Made by a program: the position numbers and the translations under genes. The notes beneath the pieces were generated by a model, which saw only the letters and a list, made by a program, of their open reading frames with translations, did no database searches and was not told the DNA's origin. Shown one piece after another: positions 32,711 through 40,077 of a DNA stretch of 41,736 nt (positions are counted from its first letter, which is position 1; each line of letters opens with the position of its first letter). Source of the stretch: Ornithinimicrobium sp. (GTDB taxonomy: Bacteria > Actinomycetota > Actinomycetes > Actinomycetales > Dermatophilaceae); NCBI RefSeq assembly GCF_030537745.1, contig NZ_JAUNVI010000021.1:1-41736 (forward strand), written 5' to 3'.

Positions 32711-34198
32711 TCAGGGGGTCGTGACCCAGACGGTCATCAACTCACGATAGCCGTCTAGCGCCTCGGGTCCGTTGTCCCGACCCCAGAAGCCCGACTGGCG
32801 CAGACCTCCGAACGGTGTGGCCACGGTGCCCTCGCTGTAGCCGTTAAGAGCAAGGGTGCCGACGCGCACCTGGTCGGACCACCACTTCGCCATGGCTAGG
32901 TCCTCGCACCAGACCGTCGAGGCCAAGCCGTAGGGCTCTCCGTTGACGAGCTCGACGGCCTCCTCCCGGGTGTCGACTCGCAGCACCTGAGCCACCGGGC
33001 CGAATACTTCCCCGGTGCCCAAGGTGGCGCTGTTCGGCACGTTCTGGAGCAGGGTGGGCGCGACCCAGAAGCCGTCCCCCTCAGGCACGTCGACCTGGCG
33101 CGCGAGCACGCTGGCTCCCGCTGCGATCGCCTCGTCCACCCAGGCGAGGATCCGGTCCCGGGCCGCGCCATTGATGACCGGGCCCATCGCGGCTTCGCCG
33201 CTCATCGGGTCGGCTACGCGGAAGCGGAGAGCCTGCTCGGCGAGCGCTCCCGCGAACTTCTCGTAGGCCTCCGGCTCGCCCACGAACACCACGCGCGACG
33301 TGGCTGTGCAGTTCTGTCCAGCGTTGCCGAAGGCGGCGCCGACGATGTCCTCAGCGATGCCACCAGGGTTCCTGGTGTGCTCTGCGTCAACGATGTAGGC
33401 CGCACGCCCACCGAGCTCCAGTGAGATCCGCTTGAGGTTGGAGTCCGCGGCGTAGCGAAGGAACTCCCTGCCCACCTGCCCGGAGCCGGTGAAGGTGACC
33501 ATGTCGATGTCGTCGTGCCGGCCGAGGGCAGCGCCGGTGTGCTCCCCGTCGCCGACGAGGACGTTGAGGATGCCATCGGGCACTCCCGCCTCCCGCGCCA
33601 GCTCGGCGAAGAACAGGGCGCTGAGCACCGAGTCCTCGGAGGGCTTCAGCACCAGAGCATTGCCTGCCGCGAGTGCCGGGGCGACCTTCCAGCCGAGCAT
33701 CGCGATCGGGAAGTTCCAGGGAAGCACGACGCCGACGACACCGATCGGCACTCCGCGCACCCAGCCCCAGCCACCTGCGGTCTGCACCTGGCGGCCGTCG
33801 TGGTGGTCGGCGAGGTCGGCGAAGTAGCGCAGGTTGGCGACGACGTCGGCCACGTCCTCGTCGATGCTGAGCCGGTGCACCTTCCCGGCCTCGATCGCAT
33901 CGAGGTAGGCGATCACGTCGCCGTGCTCGTGCACGAGGGTGGCGAGGCGGCGCAGCGTCTCCGCGCGCCCACCGTCGTCGTCGGCCCAGCCCGGAGCCGC
34001 GAAAGCGGCCCGCGCCGCGGCGACGGCCTCGTCGACCTGGGCCGCGGAGGCGGTCGCGAGCGAGCCAATGGGGGCGCCGGTCGACGGGTTGATCAGGTCG
34101 ATCGACTCGGCCTGGCCGGCCTGCGGCTTGTTGTTGATGTAGGCGCTCAGCTGGTCCTGGAGGACCTGCTGGACGAACTCAGAACCACGCTGGGACAT
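32711..34198 (-). CDS. Aldehyde dehydrogenase, probable 2-oxoglutarate semialdehyde dehydrogenase
   Basis: A 495-residue NAD(P)-dependent aldehyde dehydrogenase. Catalytic Glu 261 (LELGGR) and Cys 297 (NAGQNCTATSR), the cofactor loop FTGSGQVG at about 236 and the oxyanion PWNFP at about 160 are all present. The Lys usual in ELGGK is Arg here. In hydroxyproline breakdown the deaminase product, 2-oxoglutarate semialdehyde, is oxidised by such an enzyme to 2-oxoglutarate, which enters the TCA cycle. The gene starts at ATG 34196-34198, three bases after the DapA-type gene. The family is broad, so the substrate is inferred from the operon. Confidence 0.86.
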   Translation of the reverse strand: MSQRGSEFVQQVLQDQLSAYINNKPQAGQAESIDLINPSTGAPIGSLATASAAQVDEAVAAARAAFAAPGWADDDGGRAETLRRLATLVHEHGDVIAYLDAIEAGKVHRLSIDEDVADVVANLRYFADLADHHDGRQVQTAGGWGWVRGVPIGVVGVVLPWNFPIAMLGWKVAPALAAGNALVLKPSEDSVLSALFFAELAREAGVPDGILNVLVGDGEHTGAALGRHDDIDMVTFTGSGQVGREFLRYAADSNLKRISLELGGRAAYIVDAEHTRNPGGIAEDIVGAAFGNAGQNCTATSRVVFVGEPEAYEKFAGALAEQALRFRVADPMSGEAAMGPVINGAARDRILAWVDEAIAAGASVLARQVDVPEGDGFWVAPTLLQNVPNSATLGTGEVFGPVAQVLRVDTREEAVELVNGEPYGLASTVWCEDLAMAKWWSDQVRVGTLALNGYSEGTVATPFGGLRQSGFWGRDNGPEALDGYRELMTVWVTTP

Positions 34199-34201
34199 GT
34201 C

Positions 34202-35092
34202 TCAGACCGCCTGCTCTATCGCGGTGATGGCCGCCACGACCTCGTCCACGGCCTCCCGGGATGCGGTCGGCAACGGCGGGCGCACCGGCCCCTGCTCCAG
34301 ACCCAGGGATCCGAGGCCCTGTTTGATGAGAGAGATGAAGGCGGGGCTGCCCTCGATCAGGCCCAGCGGAACCGAGAGCGACCGCCACAGCGCGGCTGCA
34401 CCGTTCCAGTCGCCGGCCCTGGCCAGCGCCCAGAGGCGGGCGCACGGCTCGGGGGCGAGGTATGCCGAAGCAGCCACCCACCCACTGGCACCCTGCAGCA
34501 TTCCCTCGAGGGCGATCCCGTCGGCCCCGACGAAGACCTCCACGCCGTCGCCTAGCGCCTGCCTGAGCTCGGCGACGCGAGTGGCGGCGCCGGACGTCTC
34601 CTTGACGCTCCAGAAGGTGTCTCGTGCAGCCAGTAGCGCCAGGTGCTCGGGCAGGAGATCGACTCCGGTGGAGTGCGGGTTGTTGTAGATCATGACCGGC
34701 AGTTCGCTGCGCTGCAGGACCAGGTCCAGCGCCTCGACGGCAACCTCAGGCGCGACGCCGCCGTAGAACGGCGGGGTGATCATGGCCGCAGCGGCTCCTG
34801 CCCGTGCGGCTTGACGCACCAGCGCCGCGGCGTCCTCGGGCCGGTAGGCCATGCAGCCCACGACGACTGGGACTCGGCCAGCGACGACCTCGATCGTGGC
34901 CTGGATCTGTGCGTCGCGCTCCTCCGTGGAGATCGCCAGCGCCTCGCCGGTCGCTCCCTGGGTGAGGATGCCGTCGACCCCGGCACTCAACGCACGTTCC
35001 AGGCCCTTCGCGAGAATATCCAGCCGCTGCTGTCCATCCGCTCCGAACGGGGTGGTGGACACTGCGAAAACACCCTGCATGCTCTGTGGCAT
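34202..35092 (-). CDS. DapA family: probable pyrroline-4-hydroxy-2-carboxylate deaminase
   Basis: A 296-residue class I lyase of the DHDPS/NAL family. GATGE at 46-50 is the substrate loop, Tyr 136 is in MIYNNPHSTG and Schiff-base Lys 164 in SVKETSG. In known hydroxyproline clusters a DapA-family enzyme converts pyrroline-4-hydroxy-2-carboxylate to 2-oxoglutarate semialdehyde with release of ammonia, and the next gene here is the matching dehydrogenase. It is the first gene of the minus-strand operon, starting at ATG 35090-35092 with GAGAGG seven bases before. True dihydrodipicolinate synthase is unlikely in this context. The AT-rich segment just upstream probably holds the operon promoter. 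Confidence 0.87.
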   Translation of the reverse strand: MPQSMQGVFAVSTTPFGADGQQRLDILAKGLERALSAGVDGILTQGATGEALAISTEERDAQIQATIEVVAGRVPVVVGCMAYRPEDAAALVRQAARAGAAAAMITPPFYGGVAPEVAVEALDLVLQRSELPVMIYNNPHSTGVDLLPEHLALLAARDTFWSVKETSGAATRVAELRQALGDGVEVFVGADGIALEGMLQGASGWVAASAYLAPEPCARLWALARAGDWNGAAALWRSLSVPLGLIEGSPAFISLIKQGLGSLGLEQGPVRPPLPTASREAVDEVVAAITAIEQAV

Positions 35093-35116
35093 GGTTCAGC
35101 CTCTCTGTTGCTTCAA

Positions 35117-35136
35117 TGCTCAGTGCTATATTACAT
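35117..35136 (-). promoter_or_regulatory. Promoter/operator element of the hydroxyproline operon
   Basis: On the minus strand the element reads ATGTAATATAGCACTGAGCA, ending 24 bases before the DapA-type start region. It is the most AT-rich stretch nearby and includes a possible -10 (TAATAT). The part ATAGCACTGRGCA recurs, same orientation relative to its gene, upstream of the second epimerase-like gene at 39982-39994. It sits in an interrupted inverted repeat AGTG...CACT. Confidence 0.4.
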
Positions 35137-35204
35137 GACACTCAGCAGGTAGGAGTAGGGCGACGCCGCCACGAGCGCATCCGCATGACTGGCCTGACTC
35201 CCGG

Positions 35205-35912
35205 TCACACTCCGAGGTAGGCCTCGATCACCTTGGGGTCCTGCGCCAGCTCAGAGGACGGTCCCTCCAGCGTGACTCTGCCGGACTCCAGCACGTAGGC
35301 CCGGTGCGCGATCTTCAGCGCGGCCCGGGCGTTCTGCTCCACGAGCAGGACCGTGGTCCCCTCGGCGTTGATGGCCTGGATGACCTCCATGACCTGCTTG
35401 ACGATGAGAGGCGCGAGCCCCATGGACGGCTCGTCGAGAAGCAGCAGCCTGGGTCCGCCGACGAGCGCACGACCGACGGCGAGCATCTGCTGCTCTCCGC
35501 CGGAAAGGGTGCCGCCCTGCTGGACGCGGCGCTCGGCTAGCCGCGGCATGAGCTCGTACGCGTGGTCGGCGCGCTCGCGAACGAGGTTTTGGTCCTTGAC
35601 CAGGTAGCCGCCGAGCAGGAGGTTCTCGTGGACGCTCATGGTCGAGAAGATCCGCCGTCCTTCGGGAACGTGGATGAGACCCGCTCCCACCATGTCCCAC
35701 GGACGCATCGTGGTCAGGTCGTGCTCGCCCCAGGTGACGACGCCCGAGCGCGCCCGAACCAGCCCGGAGATGAGCGAGAGCGTCGACGTCTTGCCGGCGC
35801 CATTGTTGCCGAGCAGGGAGACGACCTCCCCGTCCTCCACGACTATGGACAGCTCCCGTAGTGCGTGGACGCGGTGGTAGAACAGGTCGACCTTGTCGAG
35901 CGTGAGCTTCAT
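35205..35912 (-). CDS. livF: LIV-type ABC transporter ATP-binding protein (LivF family)
   Basis: A 235-residue ABC ATPase. Walker A GNNGAGKTS is at residues 35-43, the signature LSGGEQQ at about 137 and Walker B LLLLDEPSMGL after it. HVPEGRRIFSTMSVHENLLLG is typical of LivF. It powers uptake together with LivG. ATG 35910-35912 overlaps the livG stop as ATGA, and GGAGGAGG lies immediately before. The symbol is given by homology only; in this setting the substrate may be hydroxyproline, proline or another amino acid rather than leucine. It ends 113 bases before the hydroxyproline operon starts, so some read-through is possible. Confidence 0.9.
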   Translation of the reverse strand: MKLTLDKVDLFYHRVHALRELSIVVEDGEVVSLLGNNGAGKTSTLSLISGLVRARSGVVTWGEHDLTTMRPWDMVGAGLIHVPEGRRIFSTMSVHENLLLGGYLVKDQNLVRERADHAYELMPRLAERRVQQGGTLSGGEQQMLAVGRALVGGPRLLLLDEPSMGLAPLIVKQVMEVIQAINAEGTTVLLVEQNARAALKIAHRAYVLESGRVTLEGPSSELAQDPKVIEAYLGV

Positions 35913-36673
35913 ACCTCCTCCTCCCCCAGGTAGGCCGCGATGACGACCGGGTCGTTCTTGACTTGCTCCGGGGTGCCGTCGGCGATCTCCTTGCCGTAGT
36001 TGAGCACCACGATCCTCTCCGAGACCTGCATGACCAGACCCATGTCGTGCTCGATGAGCACGACCCCGACGCCTGCGTCACGCACCTTGCGGACCAGCAT
36101 CATCAGCTCGTTCTTCTCGGAGTGGTTCAGCCCCGCGCCCGGCTCGTCCAGCAGCAGCAGCTTGGGCTGGGTCGCGAGCGCCCGGGCGATTTCCACCCGA
36201 CGCTGCTCGCCGTAGGGCAGTTGGGTGACCAACAGCTCGTCGTCGGAGCGGAAGCCGGCAAAGTCGAGCCACCCGCGGGCGTCCCGCGTGCAGTTAGCCT
36301 CGCTCCGGTGATAGCGCGGGGTGTGCAGCATGATGTCGAAGATGTTTTGGTCCAGCCGGGAATGCATGCCGGTCTTGACGTTCTCCAGGACCGTCATGTC
36401 CTTGAAGAGCCGGACGTTCTGGAACGTTCGGGCCATGCCTCGCCTGGTGATGTAGGACGGCTTCTTGCGGATGATCGACTCGCCGTCGAAGAGGATCTTG
36501 CCTTCGTTGGGGCGGTAGAACCCAGAGATGCAGTTGAACGCCGAGGTCTTGCCGGCGCCGTTCGGGCCGATCACGGAGACAATTTCGCCCTGGGACACCG
36601 AGAACGACAGACCGTCCACGGCCTTGATCCCGCCGAACCTGATCGCCAGGTCCTCCACCTGCAGCAGCGTCAT
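35909..36673 (-). CDS. livG: LIV-type ABC transporter ATP-binding protein (LivG family)
   Basis: A 254-residue ABC ATPase with Walker A GPNGAGKTS at 36-44, the LivG form of the signature (LPYGEQRRVEIARAL) and Walker B LLLLDEPGAGL. ARTFQNVRLFKDMTVLENV is a LivG hallmark. ATG 36671-36673 overlaps the livM stop as ATGA with GGAGAGG before it. The open frame extends far upstream through livM in another frame, but that extension has no family sequence. It pairs with LivF to drive the LivH/LivM permease. Confidence 0.9.
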   Translation of the reverse strand: MTLLQVEDLAIRFGGIKAVDGLSFSVSQGEIVSVIGPNGAGKTSAFNCISGFYRPNEGKILFDGESIIRKKPSYITRRGMARTFQNVRLFKDMTVLENVKTGMHSRLDQNIFDIMLHTPRYHRSEANCTRDARGWLDFAGFRSDDELLVTQLPYGEQRRVEIARALATQPKLLLLDEPGAGLNHSEKNELMMLVRKVRDAGVGVVLIEHDMGLVMQVSERIVVLNYGKEIADGTPEQVKNDPVVIAAYLGEEEV

Positions 36674-37773
36674 CCTCTCTCCACCGCCTCGAGATTCTCG
36701 TTGTCCGTGGCTTCCGGCGCGGCCGAACGCTTCTTCAGGAAGGGCAGCACGGCGTTCTCCGGCCAGATGCCCTTGGGGCGGAAGATCATCGTCACCACCA
36801 GCAGCAGGCCGAACAGCAGGAAGCGCCAGTCGGAGAACTCCCGCAGGAACTCCGGGGCCAGGGAGACGAAAAGGGCGCCGATGATGACGCCCGGCGTGGA
36901 CGCCATACCCCCGAGCACGACCGCCATGAGGACCAAGGCGGAGTAGAGGAAGAGGAAGCTGTTGGGCGAGATCGCGCTGAGGTGGGCCCCCATCAGCGTG
37001 CCGGCGAAGCCACCCCAGATCGCCCCGATGATGTAGGCCATCAACTTGGTGCGGTAGCCGTTGATGCCCATCGCCTCGGACACGTCCTCGTCGTCCCGGA
37101 TCGACTTCCACGCCCGCCCCATCTTGCCCTTGCCCAGGCGCGCCGCGGCGATGACCGCGCCGCCAATGCCGACGATAAGGACGAAGTAGTAGAGCAGGAT
37201 CTTGGAGTTGAAGTACAGCCCGAAGAGGTTGAGACCGTCGGCGAAGGACCACCCGAAGAAGGACCAGGTCGGTATGCCGTGAATGCCGGTGGGCCCGCCC
37301 GTCACCGACAGGTTGTTGGCGGTAATCCTGACGATCTCGCCGAAGCCGAGGGTGACGATGGCCAGGTAGTCGCTGCGCAGCCGCAGCGTCGGGCCTCCGA
37401 TGATGACGCCGGCGAGGATGCAGGCGACGATGACGAAGGGGATCGTCTCCAGCATCGAGAAGCCGAACGTCGTGGTCAGGATGCCGGAGGTGTAGGCCCC
37501 TACCGCCATGAAGGCGATGTAGCCGAGGTCCAGCAAACCCGCATAGCCGACGACGACGTTGAGCCCCATCGCGAGCACGATGTAGATGAAGGCGCTGGTG
37601 AGGATCGAGATGAGATAGGGCGTCGCCGTGACGAAGGGCAGGGCCAGTGCGGTGACGAAGCAGACTGCGCCGAGGGCCCGCATGAAGACCTGCGGTGCGA
37701 GCAGTCCGGTGGGCTGCGGCGGTCGCTCGACGAATGGGGCGGGTGCGCTGAGTCTGGCGCTGTCGGTGGCCAT
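36670..37773 (-). CDS. livM: LIV-type ABC transporter permease (LivM family)
   Basis: A 367-residue permease with an N-terminal Pro-rich cytosolic stretch and about nine hydrophobic helices. It carries the LivM landmarks YAGLLDLGYIAFMAVGAYT, LRLRSDYLAIVTLGFGEIVRI and GRAWKSIRDDEDVSEAMGIN, the last being the coupling loop that contacts the ATPase. It begins three bases after the livH stop; ATG 37771-37773 is used, but the adjacent GTG 37774-37776 is equally well placed relative to GAGAGGG. The C-terminal tail is charged and overlaps livG by four bases. Confidence 0.9.
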   Translation of the reverse strand: MATDSARLSAPAPFVERPPQPTGLLAPQVFMRALGAVCFVTALALPFVTATPYLISILTSAFIYIVLAMGLNVVVGYAGLLDLGYIAFMAVGAYTSGILTTTFGFSMLETIPFVIVACILAGVIIGGPTLRLRSDYLAIVTLGFGEIVRITANNLSVTGGPTGIHGIPTWSFFGWSFADGLNLFGLYFNSKILLYYFVLIVGIGGAVIAAARLGKGKMGRAWKSIRDDEDVSEAMGINGYRTKLMAYIIGAIWGGFAGTLMGAHLSAISPNSFLFLYSALVLMAVVLGGMASTPGVIIGALFVSLAPEFLREFSDWRFLLFGLLLVVTMIFRPKGIWPENAVLPFLKKRSAAPEATDNENLEAVERG

Positions 37774-37776
37774 CAC

Positions 37777-38670
37777 TTAGACCCTCTCGATGACGCGCTC
37801 ACCCAGGATGCCCGTCGGGCGGAAGGTGAGGAAGAGGATGAGGAAGGCGAAGGCGAAGACGTCGCGCCACTCGCCGCCGAAGAGGTGGGTGCCGAATGAC
37901 TCGAGCAACCCCAGCACCAGGCCGCCGAGCATGGCGCCATAAATGTTGCCGATCCCCCCGATGACCGCCGCGGTGAAGGCCTTCAACCCGATGACGAAGC
38001 CCATCAGGAAGTCGATCGAGCCGTAGTAGGCCGCCGCCATGACCCCCGCCGCCCCCGCGAGCGCCGAGCCGATGAAGAAGGTGCGAGAGATGACCTTGTT
38101 GACGTTGACCCCCATGAGGAGAGACGCCTTCTGGTCCAGGGCGATCGCGCGCATGGCCCGGCCTTCACGGGTCTTCATGATGTAGCGCTGCAAGACGAAC
38201 ATCAGCAGTGCGGCGACGAGCATCAGCACGACCTGCGGCACCGTGATGCGGGCGCCGAGGATCATGAGGGGTTCGCCGGAGAGTCGGATCGGGAAGACCT
38301 CGGGGTTGGGTCCGAAGATTTGCCGAATGGCGTACTCCAGCGTGAACGAGACACCCACCGCGGTGATGAGCACCGAGAGGCGCGGGCTGCCGCGCAACGG
38401 CCGGTAGGCGACGCGCTCGATGAAGACACCCATGAAGCCGGTGAGCAGCATCGTGATGAGCATGACCAGGAGCAGCACCGGGATCGAGCCAATCCCGAGC
38501 AGGCTGGTCGTGCCGCCGAGGATGACGAAAGAGAAGAAGGCCCCGAGCATGTAGACGTCGCCGTGGGCGAAGTTCAGCAGCTTGATGATGCCGTAGACCA
38601 TGCTGTAGCCGATCGCGATGAGCGCGTAGAACGACCCGACAAACAAGCCGTTCCAGAGAAGTTGACTCAT
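37777..38670 (-). CDS. livH: LIV-type ABC transporter permease (LivH family)
   Basis: A 297-residue permease with about eight hydrophobic helices. Landmarks are LIAIGYSMVYGIIKLLNFAHGDVYMLGAF near the N-terminus and TREGRAMRAIALDQKASLLMGVNVNKVI, the coupling loop, followed by GFVIGLKAFTAAVIGGIGNIYGAMLGG. It forms the membrane channel with LivM. ATG 38668-38670 has AGGAG four bases before. A GC-rich hairpin separates it from the binding-protein gene. Confidence 0.92.
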   Translation of the reverse strand: MSQLLWNGLFVGSFYALIAIGYSMVYGIIKLLNFAHGDVYMLGAFFSFVILGGTTSLLGIGSIPVLLLVMLITMLLTGFMGVFIERVAYRPLRGSPRLSVLITAVGVSFTLEYAIRQIFGPNPEVFPIRLSGEPLMILGARITVPQVVLMLVAALLMFVLQRYIMKTREGRAMRAIALDQKASLLMGVNVNKVISRTFFIGSALAGAAGVMAAAYYGSIDFLMGFVIGLKAFTAAVIGGIGNIYGAMLGGLVLGLLESFGTHLFGGEWRDVFAFAFLILFLTFRPTGILGERVIERV

Positions 38671-38696
38671 GAGTCTCCTAAGGCGGAGCGGGCACT

Positions 38697-38730
38697 CTCT
38701 GGGGCGCGGCGACGGCGCCGCGCCCCAGGG
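38697..38730 (-). terminator. Strong intercistronic hairpin between livK and livH
   Basis: GGGGCGCGGCG at 38701-38711 pairs perfectly with CGCCGCGCCCC at 38716-38726 around the loop ACGG, and the stem extends outward by several more pairs. There is no T-tract, so it is more likely a partial attenuator or an mRNA-stabilising structure that keeps binding-protein expression above that of the permease genes. Confidence 0.65.
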
Positions 38731-38740
38731 TTAGGTGCGC

Positions 38741-39916
38741 TTAGTCCTGCAGGTCATCGTGGAGGACGAAGGAGCCCTCCGGACCGACCGTGACGATGAC
38801 GAAGCCGCCGCCGGACAGCGTGCGGTCGTCGGTGAACTTCAGCGGGCCGGAGGACAGTTCGAGCCCGTCGATGGCGGCGATCGCCGTGTTGACGGCGTCG
38901 CCTTCGGTGCTGCCTGCCTCCTTCATGCCCTCGGCGACGACGCGGACGGCGTCGTAACTCTGGATGGAGTAGGGGCCAGGCTCCTTGCCGCCGGAGATCT
39001 TCTTGTAACCGGCGATCCAGTCGTCGGCGCCCTCGAGCATGTCCGGGGTCTTGGTGAAGGTGCCGAAGACGTCGTCGGTAAACCCGTCACCGGCGATCTC
39101 CGCGAACTGCGCGTCGACGGTGCCGTCACCCACCAGGATGGTGCCCTCAAAGCCAGCCTCACGCAGCTGACGAGTGAGCAGGCCACCGGCCTGGTAGTAA
39201 CCGGTCCAGTAAACGAACTCCGGGTCGGCGTCAATGACCGCCTTCACGTTGGCCGAGAAATCCTTGTCGGCGGGGTTCACGGCTCCGTCGTGGACAACCT
39301 TGAAGCTGCCCGCCTCCTCTGCGTCGCCGACGAAGGTGTCGGCGAGGTCCTTGGAGTAGTCGGTCTGGTCGTTGACCGCCGCCACCTTGGTGACCCCCAA
39401 CTCGGTGGCGAACTTGATGGCCGCCTCGGCCTGCTGGGTCCCGGTGCCGTTGATCATGAAGGCGCCCTGGCCCACGATCGCGTTGGAGTTGGCCGCGGGG
39501 ATGACCATGGGGATGCCGGCGTCCTTGAAGACCGGGATGGTCGGAAGGGTCGCTCCGGAGCAGTAGCCGCCGACGGAGGCGTCGATGCCGGCGGTGACCA
39601 GCTTCTGCGCCGCGGCGACGGACGCGGTCGCGTCGCAGGCGTCGTCCTCGACGACGAGCTCGAGCTGACGGCCGTCAATACCACCGTCGTCATTGATCTC
39701 TTGGATGGCGAGCTCGGCGCCGTTTTGCATGTAGTCGCCGAAGGCTGCCTCGGAGCCGGAGAAGGGTGCCAGCATCCCGAGCTTGATCGGGCCACCCTCG
39801 GTCTCGGTGCCGGAGCCCCCGATGCCGCCGCCGCAGCCGGCGAGCAACAGCGTCGCAACCGCAGCTAGAGATATCGCGGCCGGGGCCCTGCGCCACGGGT
39901 TGGTCGATGAGGTCAT
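38741..39916 (-). CDS. livK: LIV-type substrate-binding lipoprotein (LivK family)
   Basis: A 391-residue periplasmic-binding fold protein (Peripla_BP_6). The signal peptide ends in the lipobox LLAGC, followed by a Gly-rich linker and IKLGMLAPFSGSEAAFGDYMQNGAELAIQEINDDGGI, the standard start of the domain. Later ECDDACDATASVAAAQKLV-type helix and GGYCSGATLPTIPVF carry Ser/Thr residues that usually contact the amino-acid head group. The C-terminus is ELSSGPLKFTDDRTLSGGGFVIVTV. ATG 39914-39916 has AGAGGAAA before it. The gene is first in the importer operon and divergent from the epimerase-like gene at 40078. Substrate cannot be fixed by eye; proximity to hydroxyproline genes makes an imino acid likely. 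Confidence 0.9.
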   Translation of the reverse strand: MTSSTNPWRRAPAAISLAAVATLLLAGCGGGIGGSGTETEGGPIKLGMLAPFSGSEAAFGDYMQNGAELAIQEINDDGGIDGRQLELVVEDDACDATASVAAAQKLVTAGIDASVGGYCSGATLPTIPVFKDAGIPMVIPAANSNAIVGQGAFMINGTGTQQAEAAIKFATELGVTKVAAVNDQTDYSKDLADTFVGDAEEAGSFKVVHDGAVNPADKDFSANVKAVIDADPEFVYWTGYYQAGGLLTRQLREAGFEGTILVGDGTVDAQFAEIAGDGFTDDVFGTFTKTPDMLEGADDWIAGYKKISGGKEPGPYSIQSYDAVRVVAEGMKEAGSTEGDAVNTAIAAIDGLELSSGPLKFTDDRTLSGGGFVIVTVGPEGSFVLHDDLQD

Positions 39917-39976
39917 GGGTTTCCTCTCAGTGAATCACCAGTGATCGGGCTGATCATGTCAGGAGGCTAGTCGCCA

Positions 39977-39994
39977 ATGCAATAGCACTGGGCA
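39977..39994 (+). promoter_or_regulatory. Promoter/operator element shared with the hydroxyproline operon
   Basis: ATGCAATAGCACTGGGCA lies in the 161-base divergent region between livK and the epimerase-like gene. Its ATAGCACTGGGCA differs by one base from the element upstream of the DapA-type gene (minus strand, 35117-35129), in the same orientation relative to the downstream gene. Both sites are flanked by AGT and ACT at the same 21-base span. Confidence 0.4.
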
Positions 39995-40077
39995 GCGGGT
40001 CTGCTGCATGCACCGGGGGACGTAGCGTGTCGTAGGGAGACGGGCGGGCGGTACTGACAGAAAGGGAGCGCACCTCG

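Noticed and set aside
39930-39938. GTGAATCAC palindrome just before livK.
   Set aside because: Only nine bases, with no second copy at a related promoter; such short palindromes are frequent.
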